A stretch of 48,972 nucleotides of DNA from Sphingomonadaceae bacterium (GCA_002863155.1 PKED01000133.1:1-48972); one strand, 5' to 3'. Counted from the stretch's first letter, positions 1-9,889 are shown. Notes: generated by a model not told the origin, from the sequence alone. Translations and numbers: made by a program.

Positions 1-3000
1 ATATCCCGCCGGGATGACCAGCATCGACAACAGCGGCGCGGTAAGCATGCCGCCGATCATCGGCGCGGCAATGCGGCTGGTAACTTCCGAGCCCGTGCCG
101 GTGCCAATCAGGACGGGGAACAACCCCGCCAGGATCACCGCCACGGTCATTGCCTTGGGCCGCACGCGCAGCAGCGCGCCTTCGCGCACCGCCGCCTCGA
201 CATCGGCGGGAGCGGGATCGAAGCCGCGCTCAGCAAGCGCGTGCTTGAGGTAGATGAGCATCACCACCCCGAACTCCGCCGCGACACCCGCCAGCGCGAT
301 GAACCCAACGGCGGTTGCGACCGACTGATTATAGCCGAGCAGCCAGAGCAGCCAGAACCCGCCGGTGAGTGCAAACGGCAGCGTCGCCATCACCAGCAGC
401 GCCTCGTCGAACCGCCCGAACGTGACGTATAGCAATACGAAGATGATCAGTAGCGTCGCGGGCACGACCACCGTTAAACGCTCCCGCGCGCGTGCGAGAT
501 ATTCGAATTGCCCGGTGAAGCTCACGCTGATCCCCGGCGGCAGCTTGACCTCGCGGTCAATCACCCGCTGCAGATCCGCAACAATCGACGTCAGGTCGCG
601 CCCGCGCGCATCGACATAAATCCACGTTACCGGCCGGCCATTCTCACTGCGCAGCATCGGTGGGCCTTCGCTGGTGCTGATCTTGGCGACGGTGCCCAAC
701 GTCACCTGCTGGCCGCCGGGGGTCAGGAAGCGCAGGTTGCGCAGCGCGTCCACACTGTCGCGCAGCTCGCGTGGGTAGCGCACGCTGATCGGATAACGCG
801 CCAGCCCCTCGACCGTTTGGCCGACCGTCTCGCCGCCGATCGCGCTGGAGACGACCGATTGAACATCGGCGATGTTCATCCCGAATCGGGCAGCGGCGAA
901 CCGGTCGATATCGACATCGATATAGCGCCCGCCGGTCAGCCGCTCCGCCAGCACTGAACTGACATCGGGCACCGTCTTCGCCACCGTTTCGATCCGCTTG
1001 GCGGTAGTGTCGATCTGGGAGATGTCAGCGCCCGCAACCTTGATACCAATCGCGCTCTTGATGCCGGTTGCCAGCATGTCGATCCGGTTGCGGATCGGCG
1101 GTATCCAGAAATTGGCGAGGCCGGGGACTTTGACCGCATGGTCGAGCGCATCGACCAGCTTTTCGGGCGTCATCCCCGCGCGCCACTGGTCGCGCGGTTT
1201 GAAGCGGATCGTGGTTTCGAACATTTCCATTGGCGCGGGGTCGGTCGCGGTCTCGGCGCGCCCTGCTTTGCCGAACACACTGTCCACCTCGGGCACGGTC
1301 TTGATCAGCCGGTCGGTCTGCTGGAGCAGCTGCGCCGCCTTCGCGGTCGAAATGCCAGGCAGCGCGGAGGGCATGTAGAGCAGGTCGCCCTCATCGATCT
1401 GCGGCATGAATTCGCCGCCCAATTGCGACAGCGGGAACAGGCTGGTTGCAAAGACGAGTCCGGCAATCACCAGCGTCCGCTTGGGGTGGAGCAGTACCCA
1501 ATCGAGCGCTGGGCGATAGATGGCGGTCAGCACCCGATTGATCGGGTTCGCGCTTTCCGCGGGGATGCGGCCCCGGATCAGATATCCCATCAGCACCGGC
1601 ACCAAGGTCACCGACAGGATCGCGGCGGCGGCCATCGCATAGGTCTTGGTGAAGGCGAGCGGTGCGAACAGCCGCCCTTCCTGCCCCTGCAGCGCGAACA
1701 CGGGAATGAACGACAGCGCGATGATCATCAGGCTGAGGAATAGCGCGGGGCCAACTTCCGCCGCCGCCTCGGCGATCACCGTCCAGCGCGCTGCACCCTT
1801 CAGCTCGGCATCGGGATTGTCCCGCGTCCAATGCTCCAGATGCTTGTGCGCATTCTCGATCATCACCACAGCCGCATCGACCATCGCGCCGATTGCGATC
1901 GCAATCCCGCCCAGCGACATGATGTTGGCGTTGATGCCCTGGGTGCGCATGACGATGAACGCGGCGACAATGCCGAGCGGCAGCGTCACCACCGCGACCA
2001 GCGCCGATCGGACGTGCCATAGGAACAGCGCGCAGACGATCGCGACGACAATGAATTCCTCGATCAACTTGCTCGTAAGGTTGTCGACCGAACGCCCGAT
2101 CAGCGCCGAGCGGTCATAGGTCGGCACGATCTCGACGCCTGGCGGCAAGCTGGCTTTCAAGGTTTCGAGCTTGGCCTTGACTGCGCTGATCGCGGCGCGC
2201 GCATTGGCGCCCGAGCGAAGCACGATGATGCCCCCTGCGACCTCACCTTCGCCGTTCAGTTCGGCGACCCCGCGCCGCATGTCCGGCCCCACCTGCACCG
2301 TCGCGACATCGGCGAGCGTCACCGGCACGCCGCCCGCGGTCGTTTTGATCGGCAGCGCGCGGAAGTCGTCGAGATTAGCGAGATAGCCGCTTGCGCGGAC
2401 GATATATTCGGCCTCGGCCTGCTCGATCACCGAGCCCCCGGCTTCCTGGTTGCCGCGCCTGATCGCGTCGATCACCGCCTCGTGCGTGACGCCGTAAGCG
2501 ATCAGCTTGTCGGGATCGAGCACGACCTGATATTGCCGGACCATCCCGCCAACCGCGGCCACTTCGCTGACGCCGGGGATCGTCTTCAGCTCGTAGCGGA
2601 GGAACCAATCCTGCAGGCTACGCAGCTGCGCCAGATCGTTGCGCCCGCTGCGGTCGACCAGCGCATATTCGTAGATCCAGCCGACCCCGGTGGCATCCGG
2701 CCCCAGTTCGGTCTTCGCTCCCGCAGGCAACTGCCCCTGTACCTGGCTCAGATATTCGAGCACGCGACTGCGTGCCCAATAGAGGTCGGTATTGTCCTCG
2801 AAGAGCACATAGACAAGGCTGTAGCCGACGAACGAATAGCCCCGCACGACGCGCGCGCCGGGCACCGACAGCATCGTCGTCGCCAGCGGATAGGTGACCT
2901 GATTCTCGACGATGCGCGGCGCCTGGCCAGGATAGTTGGTGCGGATGATGACCTGCACGTCGGACAGATCGGGCAGCGCATCGATCGCGGTCGAGCGGAC

Positions 3001-3090
3001 CGCTATGACGCCCGCCGCCACCACCATCGCCGCTGCCAGCAGCACGAACAGCCGCTGCGCGATCGACCAGCGGATGACCGCGGCGATCAC
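1..3090 (-). CDS. cusA: Cu(I)/Ag(I) RND efflux permease CusA (partial, C-terminus off the left edge)
   Basis: Inner-membrane proton-driven pump of the CusCBA tripartite system, exporting monovalent copper or silver across the envelope. I translated 1030 codons to the window edge, still open; the family is about 1040-1080 residues, so only the last few residues are missing. Visible family signatures are the TM4 segment [16 protein letters not shown], with the Asp of the proton relay, the periplasmic [20 protein letters not shown] stretch, and [14 protein letters not shown], which matches the CusA segment holding a metal-binding Met. The start is a GTG at 3088-3090 whose last bases overlap the cusB stop (GTGA), so the two are translationally coupled. 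CzcA-type zinc/cobalt pumps are related, but the CusB partner's Met pattern argues for Cu/Ag. Confidence 0.93.
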   Translation of the reverse strand, partial: MIAAVIRWSIAQRLFVLLAAAMVVAAGVIAVRSTAIDALPDLSDVQVIIRTNYPGQAPRIVENQVTYPLATTMLSVPGARVVRGYSFVGYSLVYVLFEDNTDLYWARSRVLEYLSQVQGQLPAGAKTELGPDATGVGWIYEYALVDRSGRNDLAQLRSLQDWFLRYELKTIPGVSEVAAVGGMVRQYQVVLDPDKLIAYGVTHEAVIDAIRRGNQEAGGSVIEQAEAEYIVRASGYLANLDDFRALPIKTTAGGVPVTLADVATVQVGPDMRRGVAELNGEGEVAGGIIVLRSGANARAAISAVKAKLETLKASLPPGVEIVPTYDRSALIGRSVDNLTSKLIEEFIVVAIVCALFLWHVRSALVAVVTLPLGIVAAFIVMRTQGINANIMSLGGIAIAIGAMVDAAVVMIENAHKHLEHWTRDNPDAELKGAARWTVIAEAAAEVGPALFLSLMIIALSFIPVFALQGQEGRLFAPLAFTKTYAMAAAAILSVTLVPVLMGYLIRGRIPAESANPINRVLTAIYRPALDWVLLHPKRTLVIAGLVFATSLFPLSQLGGEFMPQIDEGDLLYMPSALPGISTAKAAQLLQQTDRLIKTVPEVDSVFGKAGRAETATDPAPMEMFETTIRFKPRDQWRAGMTPEKLVDALDHAVKVPGLANFWIPPIRNRIDMLATGIKSAIGIKVAGADISQIDTTAKRIETVAKTVPDVSSVLAERLTGGRYIDVDIDRFAAARFGMNIADVQSVVSSAIGGETVGQTVEGLARYPISVRYPRELRDSVDALRNLRFLTPGGQQVTLGTVAKISTSEGPPMLRSENGRPVTWIYVDARGRDLTSIVADLQRVIDREVKLPPGISVSFTGQFEYLARARERLTVVVPATLLIIFVLLYVTFGRFDEALLVMATLPFALTGGFWLLWLLGYNQSVATAVGFIALAGVAAEFGVVMLIYLKHALAERGFDPAPADVEAAVREGALLRVRPKAMTVAVILAGLFPVLIGTGTGSEVTSRIAAPMIGGMLTAPLLSMLVIPAGY

Positions 3091-4343
3091 TTGGCGCTGC
3101 TCGCGGGCGTCGCGCCGATCAGGCGGACCGGGATGCCCGTCAGACTCGCTTCGGAATCGAGCAGGAACTGGCCCGAGGCGACGACCTTCTCGCCCTCGGC
3201 GAGCCCGGCGAGGATTTCGCTGCGCCCGCCACTTTCGCGGCCCAGCTGCACTTCGGCAGGGTGATAGCGGCCATCGCCTTCCGCCAGCATCACGATCGTG
3301 CGTTTGCCGGTGCGGATGACGGCTTCGGTCGGGATCAGCAGCGCGCCGCGCTCGCCTTGCCCCAACGACACGCGGGCGAACATGCCGGGGCGCAGCCGCA
3401 AGCCGATATTCTGCAGTTCGACACGGACAGTGACCGTGCGGCTCTCGCTCTGCTCAGTCGGCAGGATCGCCTGGACCCGGCCGGGAAAATGTTCGCCGGG
3501 GAATGCGGTCAGCTCGGCAATAACCGATGCTCCGGGCCGCACATCGCCGATCCGTGCCTCGGGTACCGCCGCATCGAGCCAGACCGTGCCCAGACCCACG
3601 ACGCGGGCGAGTGGCTGTCCCATCGCCAGCGTCATGCCGGGGCGCACGTCGAGCGTGTCGATCACCCCGCCGGACGGTGTCGTCAGCGTCGTTACGTCAT
3701 GCACGCGTCCGCTGCGCGCCACCGCGCTGACGAGCCCCGGCGGCATACCGAGCAGCGTCAGTCGCTGCCGCGCGGCACTTGCAAGGGCTGCATTGCCCGT
3801 GCGCTGCACCGCCAGATATTCGCGCTGCGCGCCGCCCCATTCAGGCACCAGCACATCAGCGAGGGGCGCGCCGGCTGCGATGATATCGCCCGGTGCCCGT
3901 CGATAGCCGCGCTGGACGAACCCCGCCGCCCGCGCCTGTACCACTGCGACATTGCGCTCGTTGAACGCGATGACGCCGGTCACATCCAGGCCGGTCGCCA
4001 GCGTATCGCGCTTGGCCGCGACGATGCGGACACCCAGATTCTGCATTGCGGCGGGATTGATCGTCACTGCGGGTGGTCCGCTTGTCGCCTTGCCGCCCGT
4101 GCCCTCATCGGCAAATTTCGGCACCAGTTCCATGTCCATGAAGGGTGACTTGCCGGGCTTGTCGAACTTCTGGTTGGGGAACATCGGGTCGTAATAATAA
4201 AGCGGCCGCTTGCTGCCCGACGCCGCGCCTGATGGGGCGACGCTTGTCGATGGCGACGCGTAGCGACCCGCGACGAAGCCAATCAAGGCGACCCCGGCAA
4301 GCGCCGCGGCGAGTTGCGATGCCTGAAGCGAGGTCATCTTCAC
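3087..4343 (-). CDS. cusB: Cu(I)/Ag(I) efflux periplasmic adaptor CusB
   Basis: Membrane-fusion protein linking CusA to the outer-membrane channel; 418 residues. Residues 11-27 form a hydrophobic N-terminal anchor or signal. The metal-binding segment follows: [20 protein letters not shown] (49-68) then MDMELVPKF, with Met54, Met69 and Met71. The spacing Met-x14-Met-x-Met equals that of the three metal-binding methionines known in E. coli CusB (M49, M64, M66), which is the best evidence for Cu/Ag rather than Zn/Co. Downstream lie lipoyl/barrel-sandwich and beta-barrel sections (about residues 115-330). The ATG overlaps the cusC stop (ATGA), and the stop overlaps the cusA GTG. Confidence 0.94.
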   Translation of the reverse strand: MKMTSLQASQLAAALAGVALIGFVAGRYASPSTSVAPSGAASGSKRPLYYYDPMFPNQKFDKPGKSPFMDMELVPKFADEGTGGKATSGPPAVTINPAAMQNLGVRIVAAKRDTLATGLDVTGVIAFNERNVAVVQARAAGFVQRGYRRAPGDIIAAGAPLADVLVPEWGGAQREYLAVQRTGNAALASAARQRLTLLGMPPGLVSAVARSGRVHDVTTLTTPSGGVIDTLDVRPGMTLAMGQPLARVVGLGTVWLDAAVPEARIGDVRPGASVIAELTAFPGEHFPGRVQAILPTEQSESRTVTVRVELQNIGLRLRPGMFARVSLGQGERGALLIPTEAVIRTGKRTIVMLAEGDGRYHPAEVQLGRESGGRSEILAGLAEGEKVVASGQFLLDSEASLTGIPVRLIGATPASSAK

Positions 4344-5569
4344 GGCCGGTCTCCTTGGTAGGTGAGCATAATCCGCACGCCGTCGCGCGCGACATCGGCC
4401 TGGCGATCGAGCAGGTCGATTTCGGCCTCGGCGAGCGCGATTGCCGATTGCAACGCCATGCCGAGGTCGATCCGCCCAGCGGCATAACTCGCGCGGTCGA
4501 GCTCGGCGCGCTCGCGGGCGAGCGGCAGCAGCGTCGTCTGCGCACGGTCGAAGCGCTCATGGTGCATCCGGTGATCGGCAAGGTCGCTGTCGAGGGCGGC
4601 GATCAACTCGCGCTCGGCATCGATCCGGTCGAGCCGCGCGCGCGCCATCTCGCTGGCCTTGGCGGCGATGACCGGGTTCTGGCGCTTCCCCGCGAACAAC
4701 GGCAGGTCGATCTTCACACCCAGCGAGAACAGATTGCCATAGCGCGGCTCACGGTTGCCGATCGATCCGCTCACTTCCCAATCGGGATTCTTCGCCGCCT
4801 GGGCGAGGCGAACATCGGCCGCCGCCTGGCCGATCAGCGCATCCTTGACCTGCAGCGCGGGGAGCGTTGCTAGCCCGGCGTGCAGTCTGGCGGCATCAAG
4901 CGAGGGATCGGGGGGCGGCCCCGCGACCTGCGGTTCAGGATCACCTGTCCAGCGGGTCAATTTCGCGCGCGCGGTGGCAATCTCGGCGACCCGGTCGCTG
5001 CGGCGATCGGCAAGTTCGGCCTTCAGTCGCTGCGGCTCGATCGCCTCGCCGGGACGCGCGCTGCCGCTTGCCAGTCGGGCCGGCGCGGTCGTCGCCAGAT
5101 CGTTCAGGCGCCGGTCGAGCCGATCGAGGATCGCCAGGCGCTGTTCGGCAAAATACAGGTCGATCCATGCCATCCCGGCGTTGATGCGCACCCGGCGACG
5201 TTCGGCGGCCGCCTCGGCATCGGCGATGCCGATATCGGCGGTCGCGCGCGCGGCGCGGGCATGGCGCTTGGCGATGTTGGGCACCTCCTGGGTGAGGCCC
5301 ACCACCCCCATCGTGAAATTGTCGCTGTTGAACTTGCCTGCGTCGGGACCGGTGAAGGGAAAATCCTGCAGCTTCACCTCGAGCTTGGGATCGGGCAGCC
5401 GATCGGCGGCAATTGCCGAGGAGCGCGCCGCGTCGATTTGGGCGGTGCGCGCGGCGATGCTCGGCGCATCCTGATCAGCGCGGGCGAGCGCTTGCGCGAA
5501 GGTAAGCGGGCCGGCGACGGCCGGGCTCGCCAAGGACATTATGGTCGAAAACGCAAAAAAGCGGCGCAT
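4340..5569 (-). CDS. cusC: TolC-family outer-membrane channel of the Cus system (CusC/CzcC-like)
   Basis: Outer-membrane efflux protein, 409 residues. It has an N-terminal signal peptide (MRRFFAFSTIMSLASPAVAG) followed by two long Ala/Leu/Arg-rich helical repeats typical of the TolC/CzcC family. I chose the ATG at 5567-5569 because GGGGGA lies six bases upstream; an in-frame ATG at 5587 has no better site. No lipobox Cys follows the signal peptide, unlike E. coli CusC, so it is closer to the CzcC branch. It is first of the three overlapping pump genes. Confidence 0.9.
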   Translation of the reverse strand: MRRFFAFSTIMSLASPAVAGPLTFAQALARADQDAPSIAARTAQIDAARSSAIAADRLPDPKLEVKLQDFPFTGPDAGKFNSDNFTMGVVGLTQEVPNIAKRHARAARATADIGIADAEAAAERRRVRINAGMAWIDLYFAEQRLAILDRLDRRLNDLATTAPARLASGSARPGEAIEPQRLKAELADRRSDRVAEIATARAKLTRWTGDPEPQVAGPPPDPSLDAARLHAGLATLPALQVKDALIGQAAADVRLAQAAKNPDWEVSGSIGNREPRYGNLFSLGVKIDLPLFAGKRQNPVIAAKASEMARARLDRIDAERELIAALDSDLADHRMHHERFDRAQTTLLPLARERAELDRASYAAGRIDLGMALQSAIALAEAEIDLLDRQADVARDGVRIMLTYQGDRP

Positions 5570-5702
5570 GCTGTGTCCCCCAGGCACGATCTAGCCAGAT
5601 GTCTGGCCATCACGGAAGCGGGAACCATGCCGTTGGCTGGTCCCCGAACGCGATAAGGACGACGCCTCTCCCGCTGATGAGCGAGAGAGGCGTCGATCCC
5701 GA

Positions 5703-6005
5703 TCAGCTGGCTTTGGGCATCGGCATGGCGTCCGCCATTTGCTCGACCGGGGCCTGACGGTCGGCAGGAACCCAGGTCGGCGTGCTACGCGGCCCGAAAC
5801 CCAAGCGCCAATGGCCGGCTTCCCGCGCCATAGTGATGGGCTTGGCAACGCGGTCAGCAACTCTCCGCGCGGTGCCGCGCGGTCCTGGCGTATATTCCCA
5901 GTGATACCCATCGCCGGCGCGGTCCGCAGCAAACGAGGGTGAGGCACCAGCGACACTGGCGACAAGCGCAGTGGCGACGAAAACGATTTTGGAAAAACGG
6001 TTCAT
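5703..6005 (-). CDS. small exported protein of the copper operon, function unknown
   Basis: A 100-residue protein with a clear signal peptide (residues 1-26, ending SPSFA-AD). The mature part is basic and aromatic (HWEYTPGPRGTARR, then GHWRLGFGPR) and ends in a short Met-containing tail, MADAMPMPKAS. GAGGA lies seven bases before the ATG. It sits between the Cys/Met-rich protein gene and cusC, all on the same strand, so it is probably co-transcribed. I do not recognise a named family. A periplasmic role in copper handling is an inference from position and the Met tail only. Confidence 0.72.
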   Translation of the reverse strand: MNRFSKIVFVATALVASVAGASPSFAADRAGDGYHWEYTPGPRGTARRVADRVAKPITMAREAGHWRLGFGPRSTPTWVPADRQAPVEQMADAMPMPKAS

Positions 6006-6136
6006 GATAAAATCCTCGAATTGATACCGGTCCCCCCGCTCAAGGGTCGGGCCAGTCGATGTCTTGATCCATGTGCAGCCCGGCCAATGCCTGCGGCGTG
6101 CGCATCCTAAAGGGCAGCCCGTCAGACGGGTGTGGG

Positions 6137-6463
6137 TCAGACGATCGTTCGAGGAGGTCGGTCGAGGCCGCTTGCGATCCTGGCGATCGTCAAGCTGGCA
6201 AGGTTGGCAACGGGTAGGCTGGCAGGCTCAAGACCTGCGCGAACCGGCATCTGGGGAGGCAACACGATCGCGACAGCGCAGGTTGCATCGCACGCCTGCA
6301 TACAGGCCTTGTGCTTCTCGTCGCAGCAGCCGCCCTTCTTCATACCGTGATCCATCGACGCCATCATCGGCATCGTATTGGCGCACGACGCTTGCGCTGC
6401 CAACACCTGAACCGGTGCGGCAAAGGCAAACATGGCCAGAACCAGGATGAGCAAGCGCTTCAT
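6137..6463 (-). CDS. Cys/Met/His-rich exported protein, probable copper-binding (CopL-like)
   Basis: A 108-residue product, first gene of the copper operon. Residues 1-23 are a signal peptide (MKRLLILVLAMFAFAAPVQV, then LAA). The segment 27-62 is packed with soft-metal ligands: Cys27, Met31, Met33, Met34, Met37, His39, Met41, Cys46, Cys47, His51, Cys54, Met55, Cys58 and Cys62. This resembles small leader proteins at the head of copper resistance operons (CopL type), which is a comparison from memory. I prefer the ATG at 6461-6463 because it opens the signal peptide; the longer upstream reading has no signal. The tail after residue 70 is ordinary and has no ligands. Confidence 0.75.
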   Translation of the reverse strand: MKRLLILVLAMFAFAAPVQVLAAQASCANTMPMMASMDHGMKKGGCCDEKHKACMQACDATCAVAIVLPPQMPVRAGLEPASLPVANLASLTIARIASGLDRPPRTIV

Positions 6464-6477
6464 GCAGTCGGATACGT

Positions 6478-6505
6478 AGCATATGGTGCAGCGGTTACAC
6501 CAGCG
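6478..6505. promoter_or_regulatory. possible operator upstream of the copper operon
   Basis: Just upstream of the first copper-operon gene is a 17-bp imperfect palindrome, GGTGCAGCGGTTACACC on the plus strand (about 6484-6500). It has four paired outer bases on each side and further pairing inside. No convincing -10/-35 pair or textbook CueR site could be fixed. The position fits a metal-responsive operator, but this is weak evidence. Confidence 0.2.
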
Positions 6506-6926
6506 GGTGGTTGCTTCAACGATTACAGCCCAGCTCGGCACTACGAAATGGTCGCTAATCGGGGTTCTTCGATGGAGCCGCCATCGTTCGATTTCAACTA
6601 ATCAAACGCCGAACCAGAACTGGGCATAGCTGGCGGTTACGAGCGGCGATCAAGCCACTACGAATGTCAGTGTGAAGGTCTTGTCGGCGGCCGGGGCTAG
6701 TGAACAAATGTCTGCTCTTGCACTTTGAGCGCCCGGAACCTGCCAGTCGCCTTCCGGCCAGTTCCAGCCAGTATGTAACTTGCGCGTAACGATGACGGCT
6801 ATTGGGCCGTTTGCTGTCAGGCAGCTCGCAAACAACGAACGCGAACAGCCGCCGTTTGGGCACCTACCAACGGCTGGCAGCTGGCGACGCCATTTCAGTC
6901 GTTGGACGACTTGACCCCGATCGCTG
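6504..6926. other. intergenic stretch, nothing recognised
   Basis: This gap lies between the copper operon's first gene and the GFA gene. Short open frames occur on both strands, but none has a ribosome site, a signal peptide or a recognisable protein pattern. Composition is less GC-rich than the flanking genes, in keeping with an accessory region. Confidence 0.5.
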
Positions 6927-7355
6927 TTAGCTGCTGTCCGACAGCGTCCGCTGACCTAAGGTGCGAGGCTCCCGAACGTATCCAAACTCGCCTTCTCCGG
7001 ACCAGGCACGGCCATCCGGATAACGAAGCTCGACGCCTTGCAGATCGCTTTCATCGGCCAGCCGCATGTTGACACCCAACATCGTGTTGCCAAACTTCGC
7101 TATCGCTGCGTCGGTCAGCTCAAAATGAGTGGTCGAACCGCAATGGGGACAGAAGTGGATCGAAACACCCGCTTCGGGCTTATCGGTGCGGCTATAGCTT
7201 ATCGTGTGCCCCTTAATCGCCACCTGTTCTGGGCCGAAATACCCCCAAGTCGCACCCGTCTTCTGGCAGAGTGTGCAGTTGCATTCGTGAATAAAGTCGG
7301 GTCGCTTCTCGGTTTGCACGCTCACGCGGCCGCAATGACAAGACACCTTTAGCAT
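6927..7355 (-). CDS. GFA-family (CENP-V/GFA domain) zinc protein
   Basis: A 142-residue single-domain protein of the glutathione-dependent formaldehyde-activating family. The zinc ligands are all in place: CHC (Cys6, Cys8), CNCTLC (Cys25, Cys27, Cys30) and CPHC (Cys69, Cys72). The family binds two zincs; many members probably act on glutathione adducts, but few have been tested. The ATG at 7353-7355 puts the first ligand at the usual distance from the N-terminus; a GTG 24 bases upstream (7379) would add eight residues. It stands alone on the minus strand. Confidence 0.85.
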   Translation of the reverse strand: MLKVSCHCGRVSVQTEKRPDFIHECNCTLCQKTGATWGYFGPEQVAIKGHTISYSRTDKPEAGVSIHFCPHCGSTTHFELTDAAIAKFGNTMLGVNMRLADESDLQGVELRYPDGRAWSGEGEFGYVREPRTLGQRTLSDSS

Positions 7356-7379
7356 CGGAACGCTACTAGCTGCCTTCAC

Positions 7380-7993
7380 ATCTGACGGACAGCCGAATAT
7401 TTGGATTGCTATGCTCTCGGCCTAAAAGCGCCCTGTCCGCTTCCCACCCAATTATTGACCTTCGTGACTGGGCCGGTCGAACGGCCGCTTTCAGGATCAC
7501 GGTTATCGCCAGCAAATGTCCGGGATTAGGGCGCCTAGCTGCCTTCTTCGGCTGTGATGAACGGATGTCTGGTTTCGGGGAGGCCGCACCACTGCCTGGA
7601 CGTCTGCAAATGGGTCATTCGGGTCAGCTAGCCAGCAAAATGAACTTCAGCTTCCTGATCTAGCGCACCTGAAAGTTGTTCGACCGCAACCGGCCCAGTT
7701 CCCGACACAGGATAAACCGACGCGGGCCGACAGTTCTTACCACCAACCGGCCGGTCCCCGAACGGCTGACAGGTGTACGATCAACGCTGAAAACAGTATG
7801 CCAACTGCTCATCGAGTTTGAAGGTATCGATCGCCAAGAGAACTTCATCTGCCCAGTGACTAAATTGACGGGATCGCAATTCCTCGGCAGGCCGTTGCAA
7901 TGAAATGGTTTCGGCCGGGTCGCCGACGCGAATGTCCAAGCCAGTCCGGCTAAAGGCGTCGGCACGTGTCTCAAGCACGTCTCACCGCCCGGC
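7380..7993. other. intergenic stretch of about 600 bases, probably degraded
   Basis: No credible gene. A minus-strand open frame at 7781-7978 (65 codons) has moderately protein-like composition but no start signal or family match. At about 7920-7958 the sequence resembles 9080-9121, on the other side of the nucleotidyltransferase-HEPN gene (shared blocks GTCGCCG, ATGTCCAAGCC and CCGGCTAAA), suggesting an old duplication. Confidence 0.4.
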
Positions 7994-8893
7994 TCAGCCG
8001 AGCGCCAGCCGCTCCTTGCAGATCTCGCGCACCAGCGACTGCAGCACCTCGATACGCTCGCCGATCCATTCGAGTTCTTCCGGCGTGATCTTGTAATGCG
8101 GTGAGTAACGCGCTTCGACATAGGCGCGGCGCATGAGCTCGAAGCAGCGCTGGCCAAAGCGGGTATCGCGGGGCCACGCCGCGATCAGCCGCTGATCATG
8201 GCTTTCGGCCTGCGAGCGCAGGAAGTTGAGCTTGTGCGACTTCGGGCTGTAGAGCGTCAGCACGAGCAGGACGCAGACGTAAAAGCGCTCGATCGCTTGA
8301 TGGTAGTTGAACGCGGCTTCTTTCGGCCGGCCAATGGAAACGTAGTATGCGGCGCCCATCTTGAAAGCTTCGGCGCTGGAAAACCACTCATCAAAATAGC
8401 GCTGCGCTTCGGCCTGCTGCTTGGCGCGCGGCAGCTTGCGCGCCTGGTCGAAGGCGCTGTCGTCGAGTTGGTATAGCGCGATGCCGTCTCGCGCGATGTC
8501 GGTGAAGAACGGGCGCCCGTGCCGGAGCTGCTCGTTCACGTCGGCAAGATCATGGACGATGAAATTGACCGGGGCCGAGATCGATTTGTCGATCAGGACC
8601 GCGCGCATCAGATGGTCGTCCGCCTTGGCCCAGAATTCGAGCACGTCGGTCAGCCGCTTGTCGCTCACCACGACCAATATGTCATAGTCCGAAAAGTATT
8701 CGCCGATCGGATCGGCCACCCAGTCGCCTCGCGCGAACGAGCCGAACAGCACGATCTTCAGGATACGTCCCTGCTTCTTCCACCCCTGCGTCGCGATCGC
8801 GGTTGCGTCCTGGAATTCGGCGAACAGGATCTCGACCGCGCGCGCGAGGTCGCGTCGGTTGCGGTCGGGCAGATGGTCAAGATCGGTCCGCAT
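7994..8893 (-). CDS. fused minimal nucleotidyltransferase-HEPN protein
   Basis: A 299-residue protein joining two modules usually encoded by separate toxin-antitoxin genes. Residues 45-75 hold the polymerase-beta-type core, GSFARG (51-56) and SDYD (68-71), which carries the metal-binding Asp pair. The C-terminal part (about 155-299) is helical and HEPN-like (FDEWFSSAEAFKMGAAYYVS, FNYHQAIERFYVCVLLVLT), with Arg262 and His266 in ARYSPHYKI. The canonical HEPN RNase motif is R-x4-6-H; here only three residues separate Arg and His, so RNase activity is uncertain. In two-gene MntA/HepT systems the nucleotidyltransferase AMPylates the HEPN toxin. I chose the ATG at 8891-8893; an in-frame ATG 33 bases upstream is possible. 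A much longer open frame to 9319 is not protein-like upstream of this. Confidence 0.85.
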   Translation of the reverse strand: MRTDLDHLPDRNRRDLARAVEILFAEFQDATAIATQGWKKQGRILKIVLFGSFARGDWVADPIGEYFSDYDILVVVSDKRLTDVLEFWAKADDHLMRAVLIDKSISAPVNFIVHDLADVNEQLRHGRPFFTDIARDGIALYQLDDSAFDQARKLPRAKQQAEAQRYFDEWFSSAEAFKMGAAYYVSIGRPKEAAFNYHQAIERFYVCVLLVLTLYSPKSHKLNFLRSQAESHDQRLIAAWPRDTRFGQRCFELMRRAYVEARYSPHYKITPEELEWIGERIEVLQSLVREICKERLALG

Positions 8894-9246
8894 AGTAACC
8901 GAATCTTCGGCGCACACGGCGTGCATGGCAAGGGGCGAGGTGATTTTCTGCTGTGCTGGTCGATGCTTGCATTGCCGGCTGCCTTGGTTACCCTGCATGC
9001 GCGCCGCGCGATTTCGCGGCGCCGAGGCGCGGAACTGGCGCCCTGGACCATGGTCCGGAAGGCTTCGCGTCTCCGGGTGGTCGCCGCAGATGTCCAAGCC
9101 GGCCCGTCCGGCTAAAAGCGGCGACGACGCTCCAGGCCCGTTCCGGCTACCGACCTGCGTCGGCGCTTCGCTGCGGAACCACCGATGGCTTGCCACAGCG
9201 TTGGTATCAGTCGGCGTCGCCTTGCGCGCCGCGGCCGAGGCGCGTG
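8894..9246. other. intergenic stretch, nothing coding recognised
   Basis: Between the nucleotidyltransferase-HEPN gene and the sigma-factor remnant. Open frames cross it on both strands but have no family resemblance. It holds the second copy (about 9080-9121) of a diverged repeat also found near 7920-7958. Confidence 0.4.
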
Positions 9247-9731
9247 ATGCGTACCGGACCCGCCGCCGCGGGTCGCTCGGCCCATACGTCGAACCCCGAA
9301 TCCGAGGACGATCGGCCACCGACGGCGACCGTCGAGGTCGGCCACCTTAATGTAGCGCCGTTTGGTGCTCTCTATCGTGCCCAGTCGTCCCGCCTGCGCC
9401 GGTTCTTTGCGCGGCGATCGGCAGGAGAGGACACCGCCGATCTCGTTCAGGACACGTTCGAGCGCCTCGTCCGGCGCGACACCGAGGCTGTGATCGGGCG
9501 GCCCGAACGATATTTGTCACGTATCGCGACCAACCTGCTGCGCGACCGCGCCAAGTTCGCGGCGCGTCGGGCCGCCGCCTTCCACATCTCGATCGACGAC
9601 GTGCCCGTGGCGACCGGCGATCCGCACGATCTGCTCGAAGCGCGCGATACGCTGGCGCGGCTGGAGGCGGCCATGGCGCGGCTGAGCCCGCTGACGCGCG
9701 ATATCTTCCTCGCCTGTCGCCTCGACGGCCA
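9247..9731 (+). pseudogene. ECF sigma factor (FecI-like), truncated in region 4
   Basis: The frame reads as a FecI-type extracytoplasmic sigma factor: a region 2 core (FGALYRAQSSRLRRFFARR, then TADLVQDTFERLVRR), the conserved YLSRIATNLLRDRAK, and the start of region 4 (LSPLTRDIFLACRLDGH). Just after DGH, where the helix-turn-helix should follow, the frame changes into unrelated sequence and the DNA-binding helix is lost. The likely start is the ATG at 9247. The usual partners (FecR anti-sigma factor, TonB receptor) are absent. Without the -35 recognition helix it should not work as a sigma factor. Confidence 0.75.
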
Positions 9732-9821
9732 TATCCGGGGCTGTTCGCCGCCTATAATGCCGGTCCGGCGCGCTATGAGGAACATCTTGCCGGGCGTCGC
9801 ACGTTCGCTCCGCGGCCCTGA
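9732..9821 (+). pseudogene. scrap of a lytic transglycosylase (SLT domain), fused at the sigma-factor break
   Basis: In a different frame from the sigma factor, 29 codons read YPGLFAAYNAGPARYEEHL followed by AGRRTFAPRP and a stop. AAYNAGP is the C-terminal motif of SLT-type lytic transglycosylases, including those that accompany conjugation genes. Nothing of the catalytic N-terminal part is present, so this is a leftover from a deletion that joined it directly to the sigma gene. Confidence 0.6.
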
Positions 9822-9889
9822 CAGACGCTCCGCCACCCGTCCCTCAAACGCCGTTCTCGATGGTGAGGACGCAAGGGTTGGAGGTCATA

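Noticed and set aside
7994-9319. Long minus-strand open frame starting at 9,319 that includes the nucleotidyltransferase-HEPN gene
   Set aside because: The first ~140 codons are Arg/Ser/Pro-rich and show no family pattern; family-like sequence begins at the ATG 8,893.
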